In this document: in pieces, positions 27,670 through 36,338 of the stretch
How the letters are laid out: every line of letters begins with the position of its first letter
Numbering within the stretch: position 1 is the first letter of the stretch
From: CAWGMT01 sp963823675
GTDB taxonomy: Bacteria; Planctomycetota; Planctomycetia; Isosphaerales; Isosphaeraceae
Direction: 5' to 3'
Length of the DNA stretch: 64,000 nt
Assembly (NCBI GenBank): GCA_963823675.1
Contig: CAWGMT010000026.1
Location: 124,001 to 188,000, forward strand
Made by a program: the position numbers and the translations under genes
The notes under the pieces: model-generated
Told to the model about the DNA's origin: nothing
What the model saw: only the letters and a program-made list of their open reading frames with translations
Databases searched by the model: none

Positions 27670-27915
27670 GGATGTTACGGCAAGTCCAAGCAAGCGATCT
27701 AGGAAGGCTTCGTTTTCGACGTGCTTGCCAATTACTCGCCGGTCGTGAGCTCTTACAAGCTGGTGAAGTCCGCTGAAAGCGGTCCTGAATTCGACACGAG
27801 GCGTGGCAAGAAGGAACTTCGCCGCTACGTCGAGAGCCACTACCAAGCGATAAAGCCCAACGCCGAGATCACGGTAGATCACCTCCACGAGCAGGTTCTC
27901 GCCCTAAACATGATT
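27670..27915 (+). pseudogene. Type I restriction HsdR (DEAD helicase) remnant
   Basis: On the plus strand the frame reads KQAI, a TAG stop at 27700-27702, then EGFVFDVLANYSPV, ELRRYVESHYQAIK and AEITVDHLHEQVLALN. This is the segment after the helicase core of HsdR-type subunits, in which the stop replaces a glutamate codon. Everything else of the gene is gone. Its strand is opposite to all other island 2 genes. Confidence 0.65.
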
Positions 27916-27949
27916 CTGCTGCGGTTTTCCGGCTGCGTCTTGGGGTCCG

Positions 27950-28542
27950 TCAGCAACTTGCCGCCGGTGGGGCCGAGTAACGGCTGATGTCCGCCTCCGC
28001 CTTCTGTCTGCTCAAAATCTCCTGGAGCTGTTGGATCTTATCTGCTTCTTCGTATCGCGAAAGCAGCCCCTCGAAGAATTCCTTGGAAGGGCCGCACACC
28101 AGGACCGGACCGATCTCTGACCCTGAAACGGCTCGAAGATGACGATTTCTCTCTCGTCAGGGGCCTGGAACAGGTCTTGCTCGGCCTGCACGGAGGCAGT
28201 GACCAGGCGCGATTCCTTCAGCGCCGCGGTCTTTTCCAGTGCCTGATTCATCGTGACAATGTAAATGTGTCGTTCTGGCAGGTGCATCCACACGCTGCCT
28301 ATCTTGAGCTTGTCGTTCTGACCGAGTTTCAACAGGCCGTGGATGTGGTCGTCGTGGAAACGCGTGCTGACGAGGTGATCGTTCGCATCGACGTTCCGCT
28401 CGGCGAGGAATTTCTCGATGGTCGGCGCGTTCTTGGTATAGGCACCGTCAATCCTTAAACATGTAGTTATTCAAGTGTGTAACCAGCATGCAGTCGGTGC
28501 CCCCAGGGACATCATATCGATCTCGATGCCGCTGAATGCCAT
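27950..28542 (-). pseudogene. Second MBL-fold-like gene, truncated and frameshifted
   Basis: The start MAFSGIEIDMMSLG with the following TDCMLV resembles the first strands of an MBL hydrolase. Further on HLVSTRFHDDHIHGLLKLG sits where the metal motif should be, but the first His of HxHxDH is an Arg. The tail has EIGPVLVCGPSKEFFEG. About three frameshifts are needed (near 28496, 28456 and 28120). The second half of the fold is missing. Confidence 0.45.
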
Positions 28543-28580
28543 GTCGATCCCGAAGCAATCGGCATGGGTTCGGCGCCCCG

Positions 28581-29936
28581 CTACGCGGCAGCCGGGACGC
28601 GGGCGAGGGCCGTCAAGTGAGCCGGCCGGTTAAGTACAGCCACAGGTCCCTTCCGAATCTTCCTCCTGCCGCTGTCGGCCAATGCTTCCGACGCCTTGCC
28701 GTCGTCTGAACAGGCCTGGTGGGGCCATCGGAACGGAGTGGTAGGGTTTGGGCAGAGCGCCTTCGCGCGAGACCGGAGGGCGGCGTCGGCGAGGGAATAG
28801 CCGTGGTTCTCCAGGCACGCCATCTCGCCCTCGGAAAAGGCGTCGAGATCCGTACGGACACGATGAAGCAGCTTGCGGACGCCATCTCCATACCCGACGG
28901 AGTCCGCGAGCTTGAAATCCTCCAGACGGGTACTCAAAGTCCAGATCGCGCCGGTCCGCTTTCCCACCAAGAAATCGGCCACGAGCCATCGTCGACGCAC
29001 AGCCGACACCTGCTCCATGCTGATTTCGGAAGCTGCGCTTCAGGCGAGTGAGAATTCCCTGCCCGCTCTCCGGGACCGACTCGAATGGCCGGCCGGCGTC
29101 CGACACGAGCAGCGTATTGTACCTGTTCCAGACCGGCTCAACGCCGAGGTTGTCGTATACACCGCCGTCGGTCAAGAGAATCGGATTCGACAAGGGGCGC
29201 GCTCCTCCTGCCTCTTGGCGGGAATGTCCCGCTCCTCCCCCCAGGGGTCGATGCGGGTGAACTTGTCGGCGGGGGACATCTTCAAGCGGAAGGCGCTGAA
29301 GCCGGGCGGGAATGCCGAAGACGCGGCAACAGCGTCGCTGACCCGCACGCAGCAGGCGTCACTGTAGCCCACGTAGAAGTCGCCCATACGGGCACGGGGT
29401 CCGCCGTGGAAGTGCCAGCAGGCCCCGGTCCGGACGTTCGTCGAGCAGAAGACGAAACGGGGCACTTGGGGCCCGGGTTTGGGGATCGCGGAGAGGCGGC
29501 AGCCGTTGAACAGCGGCTCGTAGCCATCGGCCAGGAACTTCGCCGACACCGAGAACCAGTCACGGATCAGCGCTCCGAGGTTGGCCGGGTTGAGCCGGGT
29601 CCCGAGCAGCACCTTGGTCCGCAGGTCCCGCGAGCAGAAGTCGCGGACCGGCTGGGCGATCTCCTCCTGGACGTTGGTAAACGCCCCCACGGCCGGGTCG
29701 AAACGCAGCCGGGACCAGCGCGTGGCCAGCACCCCGCTGAGGATGCTGCCCCCGGATACGCTAGTAATGGTGGACAGCTTGGCCAGGACGCCCAACTCGT
29801 TCAGACGATGAATCGCGCCGAGGTGAAAGAGCGTGGCCCGGAAACCACCGCCTGACAGGCATAGGCACCAGCCACGATCCGGATCCTCAGGAGGCGCGTT
29901 CCCCGAGCCGACGATTACTTCTTTCACATTAGCCAT
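28581..29936 (-). CDS. Patatin-like phospholipase, two frameshifts
   Basis: The reconstructed protein has about 450 residues. It has the oxyanion loop LSGGGFRAT near residue 30, the nucleophile motif SVSGGS near residue 60 and the DGG motif with the catalytic aspartate in LLTDGGVYDNLG. It is a serine lipid hydrolase of the patatin family. Frame changes lie near 29195 and near 29005; both continuations (SNPILLTDGG and VRRRWLVADFLVGKRTG) are clearly the same protein. It is the first gene in the island 2 minus-strand series. Confidence 0.8.
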
Positions 29937-30372
29937 TCACGGTATCTCCCCGTAGGCCTGTCATGCGTTCCCCCCTCAGCCGCCGGTTCTGAGCATCTCG
30001 ACCAGATAACCGCTGGAGTTCCGGGAGTTCGGGGGACACCACGCCTATCCCGCGGCCACTCACCCCGATCGGGCATCGCTTCTATGTCTCCGAGTGTGAA
30101 GTGCCTGCCATCCGGATTGCCGAGGCGACGGGCGGTTGTCGGGGACTCCCGCGGGCTTGACCTTCGCAAACACCATGCAGATTTCATCGCCCGAGGCCCA
30201 GCTATTCAGGTGCGGCTCGTCTGCTGCGACTGTGGCTGGCCCTCGCGTCCGAACTGCCGAGGCGCTATGTATTCGCCAACAGGAGGCAGCAGCGCTCGTA
30301 ACCTGTTTGCGAAGTTGAGATGAAAGGACTGTGAAAAGAAAGAAGCTAGGACCGTTGCACGACGCGAGATTA
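29937..30372. other. Region between patatin gene and tRNA-Gln, no gene called
   Basis: Several short minus-strand frames overlap the patatin start, one ending in TAA within four bases of it, but none has a recognisable domain. Sequence just left of 30373 is weakly similar to that left of site B (20970-21031), so the duplicated flank extends beyond the 58-base repeat. Confidence 0.4.
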
Positions 30373-30430
30373 TCGCCATAAATCCTTGCAGGGTAAGGAC
30401 TTAAGCTGGGGATCTAGGATTCGAACCTAG
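30373..30430 (-). other. att-like direct repeat at intact tRNA-Gln, site C
   Basis: Includes the 3' part of the tRNA-Gln and 28 bases beyond it. It matches site B (21032-21089) at 54 of 58 positions. This is the end of island 2 where the full tRNA gene is kept. Confidence 0.82.
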
Positions 30431-30476
30431 ACTAACTGATCCAGAGTCAGTCGTGCTACCGTTACACCAATCCCCA
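30406..30476 (-). tRNA. tRNA-Gln (anticodon CUG)
   Basis: A 71-base cloverleaf: acceptor TGGGGAT pairs with ATCCCCA and the discriminator is G. The D-arm has GGTGTAACGGTAGCAC. The anticodon stem ACTGA/TCAGT closes the loop CTCTGGA with anticodon CTG, and the T-arm carries GGTTCGAATCC. CCA is not encoded. Confidence 0.95.
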
Positions 30477-31196
30477 AGATCATGGCAGGCTGAACACGTC
30501 CTACCGTTGGCATCGTACGGACTTTTGGCTCTGCGTTCAAGACGGGGTCGCTGACGCGTGGGTCGCGCGACGGCCTCGATCGGCTCGGCTGGGATCGACC
30601 AACCCAGCACGCGAACTCCGAGGATTCCCTCATCATGTCGAACCCATCGCCGCGCGCGCCGACAAATCGTCACTCGATGCTTCGTTTCCGGGTGATTGAC
30701 GAGCATTTGGAACCCGCAACGAGTGGCGAGAGTCGCCAGGTCCGGGCCCGTTCTGGCATGGTCACGGTTGGCCGGATCTTGCAGGAATCCCGCTTCGGCC
30801 CCCCCCGCCTGGCGCGGTTTCGCCGCGTGCAAGGATTGTGCGGGACCACGCCAGGAGACCCACCGGGTTTTAAGACCGGAACGCGACGATCGGCGGGTGT
30901 GACGCAGACCGTGACGATGGCGTGACGATGGCCGGTCAAAAACTGCCGACGTAAATCGTTGCCTGCTAAGGGCGTGACGCTGGTGACGATGGTGACGATG
31001 AAATACCCACTTTACTACGTCCGGCACCGGCCCCCCTTCCGGGATGCGTTAGGTCAACCAATCGTGCTGCCTTTGACGGTTGTTCGGCACACCGTGTCCG
31101 TAAGCAGATGACGGCTATACCCGCCAAACCAGATCTCCCGCCAGGTCAGGAGTTCTGAGGCTACGTCCTGCCGCCGCCGTATTGGGGGCTCTCAAG
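30477..31196. other. Gene-free region between tRNA-Gln and MFS gene
   Basis: About 720 bases with no conserved frame on either strand. It contains repeated GTGACGATG units near 30900-30995. A long minus-strand frame through 30401-31027 runs across the tRNA and is not a gene. Confidence 0.45.
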
Positions 31197-32804
31197 TCAG
31201 CCGCTCACAACGTCCTCGGAGAGCGCGGCGGCCAGGTTCTCATCGTCACGACGGATGGCGCGCTCGTGCATCGACGAGTTTTCCAGCGTCGAGTGTTTGT
31301 TGGGCAGCCAGAGCGCACAGACGACCGACGCGACGCCCAGCACCGCCATCTGGAGGAAAACGTCGCGGAGGGTCAGCCCGAGGTTGATCCGTACCGCGGC
31401 GAGTTGTTCGGGCCGCAAGAGGGCGTGGGTTTCGGGGCGCAATGCCGAGGCGATGTCGATTCCGCTTTTGCCCGCCTGGGCCAGGCGCAAGGCGAGCTCC
31501 CAGGCGAGCGCGGCGCCCAGGAGGCCGACGCCAATCGCACCGCCGATCGTGCGGAGGAAGATCACCGCGCCAGTCGCCACTCCGCGCTGGCCCCACGTGA
31601 CGGAATGCTGAACCGCCAGGATGAAGCTGAGCGACGTCGGGCCCATTCCCATCCCCACGATCGCCAGCCCCACAAGCAGGCACGGACGCGACCAGTCGGG
31701 CAACGCCGCACCCAGCACCAGGACCAGGTTGCCCAGCGTGATCAGGGCCGAGCCGATCAATCCCCCGCGGCGAAAGCCCCAGTGAACCACGGCGCGGGCG
31801 GCCAGGGCCACGCTCACCGCCCACGCGATGAAGAGCGGCATTAACGCCCGCCCCGCGTGGGTCGCGTCGCCGCCCCGCGCTCCCTGGATGAAAAGCGGTA
31901 CATAGGTGTCCAGACCGAACAGAATCCCACCGATCAGAAAGCTACCCAAGAGCGACGCGAGGATCGCCGGCCGCGTCATCAGGTCCAGCGGCAGAATCGG
32001 GTCGGCGGCCTGTCGCTCGCGGATCACAAAGAGCACCAACAGCCCGGCGGAGACACCCAGAAACACCAGGTCGAACGCCGACGAGTGATGCGAGCCATCC
32101 AGCACGATCCACAGCAGCACCGTCATGCCGGCCGTCAAGAGCGCCGCGCCCGCCCAGTCGATCGGAGCCACAACACGATGCCTCAAGGGCTCCTTGACGA
32201 AAAAGGCCAGCATGATGATCGCCACCATCGCGAAGGGAACGCTCACGAGAAACACCCAGCGCCAGCCGACATGATCGGTGAGATAACCGCCAATCAGCGG
32301 GCCGGCCACGCTCGACAATCCCCACACCGCGCTGAAGAGACTCTGGACCCGCGCACGTTCCTCGAGCGAGAACAGGTCGCCGACCATCGTGAGCACGATC
32401 GGCCCGACCGCCCCGGCCCCCAAACCCTGAATCGTCCGCATCGCGATCAACTGGCCCATGCTCATCGACGTGCCCGAGAGAATCGACCCGAGGCTGAAAA
32501 GCGTGAGGCCGAAGAGAAGCACGCGCTTGCGGCCGAAGAGGTCGGCAAGCTTGCCGTAGATCGGCGTGCTCACCGTCGCGGCCAGCAGATAGGCCGAGAT
32601 CACCCAGGGATAGATCTCGAAGCCTTTGAGCTGCGCGATGATCGTGGGCATCGCCGGAGATACGACCAGTTGCTCCATCGCCGTGACCGTCATCGCCACG
32701 ATCAGCGCGGCCGTCACCATACGGCGCCCCGCCACCGCAGAATGCTCGGTGCCGTGTTCTCCAACGTCTCCATTCGACTCGGCGACTCGACTCATTTTAC
32801 CCAT
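31197..32804 (-). CDS. MFS exporter, DHA2 (EmrB/QacA-like) family
   Basis: A 535-residue membrane protein with about 14 hydrophobic helices. Family motifs are YLLAATVSTPIYGKLADLFG with RKRVLL (motif A, loop 2-3) and RTIQGLGAGAVGPI (helix 4). DHA2 transporters expel drugs or metabolites using the proton gradient. The start at 32804 (MGKMSRVAES) is preceded by AGAGGA; upstream codons add a sequence without sense. It is divergent to the sugar isomerase-like gene. Confidence 0.87.
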   Translation of the reverse strand: MGKMSRVAESNGDVGEHGTEHSAVAGRRMVTAALIVAMTVTAMEQLVVSPAMPTIIAQLKGFEIYPWVISAYLLAATVSTPIYGKLADLFGRKRVLLFGLTLFSLGSILSGTSMSMGQLIAMRTIQGLGAGAVGPIVLTMVGDLFSLEERARVQSLFSAVWGLSSVAGPLIGGYLTDHVGWRWVFLVSVPFAMVAIIMLAFFVKEPLRHRVVAPIDWAGAALLTAGMTVLLWIVLDGSHHSSAFDLVFLGVSAGLLVLFVIRERQAADPILPLDLMTRPAILASLLGSFLIGGILFGLDTYVPLFIQGARGGDATHAGRALMPLFIAWAVSVALAARAVVHWGFRRGGLIGSALITLGNLVLVLGAALPDWSRPCLLVGLAIVGMGMGPTSLSFILAVQHSVTWGQRGVATGAVIFLRTIGGAIGVGLLGAALAWELALRLAQAGKSGIDIASALRPETHALLRPEQLAAVRINLGLTLRDVFLQMAVLGVASVVCALWLPNKHSTLENSSMHERAIRRDDENLAAALSEDVVSG

Positions 32805-33003
32805 ATTTCCTCTTCGGATTGAATGGCCCTGGCCATCGGCCTGTTGGGAGGACATTGTAACGGGTTTGCCGGCTTGGACACCAAGGGAATGAATTGGGAT
32901 CGCGGGGGAGCAGCTTCTCGAAAAAAGGGCCGGCCTGACGTATCGTGTTGGCAGTGGCAAGCTTTACTTCGACAAACTCCCTCCAGGTGGGAAGGCACAG
33001 GTC

Positions 33004-33951
33004 ATGAGTCGCGAGCCAGGAACAGGAAAGTCGGGCGGGTCGAGACGAAGCAGTCGAAGGGGGATGCTGCGGCGCACGGCCGGCGCGGCGGTGCTGGGCG
33101 TGACGGCGCTCCATAGCTCGAGTCCCGCTCAGGAGCCGTCTTCGGCGGAACGAGCCGTCAAGAACGGGCGGATCAGGCAATCGATCGTCTACTGGTGTTT
33201 CGAGAAGTACTGGAACATGGAACAGGCGGCGAAGGTGGCCAACCAGCTCGGTTGCGAGAGCATCGAGCTGGTCGCGCCCAGCAATTTTGCCGTGCTCAAG
33301 CAGCACGGGCTAGGCTGCGCGATCGGCACGGTTGACATGAGTCCCGACCCGCCGTTCGTCAAGGGGTTTAACAATCCCAAGTATCGCGAGAAGGTGCTGA
33401 AGGCAACGCGCGACGCGATCGACGCCTGCGCGGATTTCGGCACCAAGAACGTGATCTGCTTCACCGGGATGCGCGAGGGAATTCCCGATGACGTCGGAGC
33501 CGACAATTGTGTGGAAGGCTTCAAGCAGATCATGAGTCATGCGGAGAAGAAGGGGGTGACGCTCTGCCTCGAGATGCTCAATTCGCGTGTCAGCAGTCAT
33601 CCGATGAAGGGCCACCCGGGTTATCAGGGCGATCACACCGAGTATTGCGTCGACATCATCAAGCGGGTGGGCTCGCCGAATTTGAAGCTGCTTTTTGACA
33701 TCTATCACGTGCAGATCATGGACGGCGACATCGTCAGCCGGGTCCGTCAGCACCGCGAATTCATCGCGCATGTGCACACTGCGGGCAATCCCGGCCGGGG
33801 CGAGCTCGACAACAAGCAGGAGATCAATTACCCGCCGATCATGGAGGCTTTAGTCGAGATCGGCTACCACGGGCACGTCGGGCAGGAGTTCATCCCTACG
33901 CGCGACCCACTCGAGGGCCTGAGGCAAGCAGTGGCGTTGTGTGATGTCTAA
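33004..33951 (+). CDS. Exported TIM-barrel isomerase, hydroxypyruvate isomerase-like
   Basis: A 315-residue protein with a Tat-like signal (SRRGMLRRTAGAAVLG), then a xylose isomerase-type TIM barrel. Metal-ligand segments are TLCLEMLNSR, LLFDIYHVQIMDGD, HVHTAGNPGRGELD and GQEFIP, as in hydroxypyruvate isomerases. The export signal is common for such planctomycete enzymes. A strong hairpin terminator follows the stop. Confidence 0.82.
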   Translation: MSREPGTGKSGGSRRSSRRGMLRRTAGAAVLGVTALHSSSPAQEPSSAERAVKNGRIRQSIVYWCFEKYWNMEQAAKVANQLGCESIELVAPSNFAVLKQHGLGCAIGTVDMSPDPPFVKGFNNPKYREKVLKATRDAIDACADFGTKNVICFTGMREGIPDDVGADNCVEGFKQIMSHAEKKGVTLCLEMLNSRVSSHPMKGHPGYQGDHTEYCVDIIKRVGSPNLKLLFDIYHVQIMDGDIVSRVRQHREFIAHVHTAGNPGRGELDNKQEINYPPIMEALVEIGYHGHVGQEFIPTRDPLEGLRQAVALCDV

Positions 33952-33964
33952 GAAATCATTGTCG

Positions 33965-34015
33965 CCTTTCGCTCCGCGAAAGGTATTTCTTTCGCGGAGC
34001 GAAGGACGACTTTTT
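33965..34015 (+). terminator. Rho-independent-type terminator
   Basis: Arms 33966-33982 and 33989-34005 form a nearly perfect 17-base stem with a six-base loop, followed after a few bases by TTTTT. It lies 14 bases after the stop of the isomerase-like gene. Confidence 0.75.
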
Positions 34016-34212
34016 CTGGGAAGTCATCTGCGTTCCGATCCAAAATTGATTGCCGAACTGGACGGAGCGAGCGTAGATCGGCCATGACCGGCTGACGTCA
34101 GGCTGGAAAGCCTTTCCTACGGCGAACCTCATTCTGCGGTCGCATCGATGCGGCCGGTTCCGCTCGATCCTGCGCGTCTGCGGACGGTGTCATTCTGTCG
34201 GAGGCGAGAAGC

Positions 34213-34686
34213 ATGCAGCGCGATCGTCTGTCCGTTGCCGCCCCGATGGCTCTCATCGTGGTCGTGTCCGTTGAACTGGCGGCGCTGAACTGGGGCACAG
34301 GAGTTGCCGTCGATATTACGCGGCTCTTGACCATCATTTTCTTGGTGGCGGCGACATGCCTGGCCCGTTATCGAACGGGCGGCGAGGGAGCCTGGTGGTT
34401 TGGGTTCGCACTGTTCGGCTGGGCATACTACGTTCTCCTCCTTGACGCCATGGCGCGTTTTACGTCTCTTTCCTCGCAGAGCATCGTGAGCTTTCTCCCG
34501 GCGCTAATCATGGATTCTTGGACGCGCGGATCGCGGGTCGGGCCGGCGGTTATACGGTATCTCGAGCGCCTGCGGATCCTCCACGAGATGTTCATCCTGG
34601 GGGCCGCGATCATCGGAGGAGGCGTATTCTGGGCAATCGAGCGAAGGCACCGGCCTGAAAGGCCGGAGGAACCCAGCCCAGGGTGA
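34213..34686 (+). CDS. Membrane protein of unknown function
   Basis: A 157-residue protein with four predicted membrane helices (such as APMALIVVVSVELAALNWG, LLTIIFLVAATCLARY, WWFGFALFGWAYYVLLLD and MFILGAAIIGGGVFWAI). GGAGG precedes the ATG. I recognise no family. The 3' end overlaps a repeat block, so the last codons may be repeat-derived. Confidence 0.6.
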   Translation: MQRDRLSVAAPMALIVVVSVELAALNWGTGVAVDITRLLTIIFLVAATCLARYRTGGEGAWWFGFALFGWAYYVLLLDAMARFTSLSSQSIVSFLPALIMDSWTRGSRVGPAVIRYLERLRILHEMFILGAAIIGGGVFWAIERRHRPERPEEPSPG

Positions 34687-34840
34687 AGCCCTGGGGATGA
34701 GACCGCAGCGATTCCCACGGCCCGGCGGCCTGACGGGCCGCAGGAACCCAGGGCAAGGGAAAACCGCGGGCATCAGAGCCCGGCGCCCGTCACCGTGCGA
34801 CGGCCTGAAAGGCCGGAGGAGACCGCCCCAGCCTATCACG
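34651..34840. repeat. Cluster of GGCCTGAAAGGCCGGAGGA repeats
   Basis: Exact copies at 34651-34670 and 34801-34820 and a variant near 34724-34745 (CGGCGGCCTGACGGGCCG), with related CCCAGGG/CCCTGGG pairs between. Each unit is a short hairpin. The pattern is common between genes in planctomycetes by my recollection. Confidence 0.7.
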
Positions 34841-34874
34841 TCAGTTCAGCACGCTATTTCTGATGACCCGCCGC

Positions 34875-36209
34875 TTACGCCTTGACCACCTTCCCGGCAT
34901 TATTCTGGACCTTCCGCACGGCATCGGCGATCTGGTCCATGTCGGAGCGAGGCCCAAGCAGCATTGTTTGCGTGAACCAGACGGCCGACTCGCAGAGCCT
35001 GTCATTGGCGGGGCAATCGATCGATTCCAGGTACGTCGAGATGCGCTTCGAGGGATAAATCGCCTGGTAGCCACGCGATTCGAGCGTATTTTTCAGGAAC
35101 GGCTCGCGGTAGAGCGGCTGGTAGCCGCCGGAACAGGGAATTCCCTCGGCGTGCATCGCCTGCAAGAACTTGGCCCGAGGCAGACCTTCAAAAGCCGCTG
35201 AGTCGTAACGCAACATATAAAGATGATACGCGTTGCGCGTGCAACCTTCGTACATCCGGGCGGGTGAGATGCCGGGGATTTCGCGGAGGAGGCCGGTGAG
35301 ATAAGCCGCGTTCTGCTCGCGCTTTTGCGACTGCTGATCGAGGCGGGTGAGCTGCTGCATGATCAGGGCCGCCTGGAACTCGGTCATCCGGAGGTTGGCC
35401 CCGTTGCGGCCGTAGGCAAAGCCGCTGCCGGGCGCGCTGCGGCCGTTGTTCTGGAAGCTGCGGCATTCTTCGTAGAGCTTGTCGCTACTGGTCAGGATCG
35501 CGCCCCCCTCGCCGGAATTGAGGTTCTTGGAAGCCTGGAAGCTGAAGCAACCCAGATCGCCGAGCGTGCTGACTTTCTTGTTGCGCCACTCGGCCAGATG
35601 AGCCTGGCAGGCGTCCTCGACGACGGGCACCTTGTGCTTGGCGGCGACGGCCAGGATGGTATCCATGTCGGCCGCCGACCCGCCCAGATGGACCGGGATT
35701 ATGCAGGCGGTGTGCTCCGTCAGCGCCGATTCGAGCTTGGGTGCGTCGATCTGAAACGTCTCGGGATCGGTATCGACAAAGATCGGGATGGCGTGGTGCA
35801 AGAGGACGGCATTGATCGTGGCCACGAAGGTGTAGGGGGGCACGATGACCTCGTCGCCTGGCCCGACGCCGAGGGCCGCGAGCGAGGTGATGAGCGCGCT
35901 GGTCCCATTGGCGACCGCCAGGCAGTGTTTCGCCCCCAGCGTCTGGGCCCAGGCCGCTTCGAACCGGTTGGCGTAATCGCCATCCAGCCGGCACCAGTGC
36001 CTCTTGCGCAGGACGTCCATCCAGGCGCGCTCGTCGTTTTCGGCGATGATGGGCCACGAAGGGAAGGGGCGATCGCGCACCGGCTTGCCGCCGAGCAGGG
36101 CGAGGGGCTCATCGGCGCGGGCCGACGCAGTCCTTTCCACCAGCCCGAATGCGGCACCGGCGGCCGAGAGGGCGCCCATAAAACCGCGGCGGTTGCAAGT
36201 CAAGCGCAT
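34875..36209 (-). CDS. DegT/DnrJ/EryC1/StrS aminotransferase with Tat-like signal
   Basis: A 444-residue PLP aminotransferase. The fold signature runs from NGTSALITSLAALGVGPGDE through the PLP-lysine segment FSFQASKNLNSGEGG to YHLYMLRYD. These enzymes usually aminate keto-sugars. The N-terminus (NRRGFMGALSAAGAAFGLVE) is a twin-arginine-type signal, so the protein seems exported, which is odd for a PLP enzyme of sugar metabolism but is seen in planctomycetes. It is downstream of DUF1501 and DUF1553 genes and may be co-transcribed. Confidence 0.87.
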   Translation of the reverse strand: MRLTCNRRGFMGALSAAGAAFGLVERTASARADEPLALLGGKPVRDRPFPSWPIIAENDERAWMDVLRKRHWCRLDGDYANRFEAAWAQTLGAKHCLAVANGTSALITSLAALGVGPGDEVIVPPYTFVATINAVLLHHAIPIFVDTDPETFQIDAPKLESALTEHTACIIPVHLGGSAADMDTILAVAAKHKVPVVEDACQAHLAEWRNKKVSTLGDLGCFSFQASKNLNSGEGGAILTSSDKLYEECRSFQNNGRSAPGSGFAYGRNGANLRMTEFQAALIMQQLTRLDQQSQKREQNAAYLTGLLREIPGISPARMYEGCTRNAYHLYMLRYDSAAFEGLPRAKFLQAMHAEGIPCSGGYQPLYREPFLKNTLESRGYQAIYPSKRISTYLESIDCPANDRLCESAVWFTQTMLLGPRSDMDQIADAVRKVQNNAGKVVKA

Positions 36210-36274
36210 CGCTCACCTCGATTTCTTGCGAGAGTTTTGCATTCACCGAGCTCCCCGGAGGCCCGCCCGCGCGG

Positions 36275-36324
36275 GAGACCTTCGATCGAGCCGACGGCGG
36301 GGTCATGAGACCCGCGCCGAACAC
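36275..36324 (-). repeat. 50-base dispersed element, copy 2
   Basis: Reverse-complement match to 6731-6780 at about 43 of 50 positions. It lies in the 129-base gap between the DUF1501 and DegT genes. Confidence 0.65.
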
Positions 36325-36338
36325 GAACGCTGTGAACG

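Noticed and set aside
29924..30187. 87-codon minus-strand frame upstream of the patatin gene
   Set aside because: Arg/Pro-rich composition with no motif, and it overlaps the patatin start; probably a chance frame in GC-rich DNA.
30401..31027. Long minus-strand reading frame
   Set aside because: It runs through the tRNA-Gln gene and has no recognisable protein motif.
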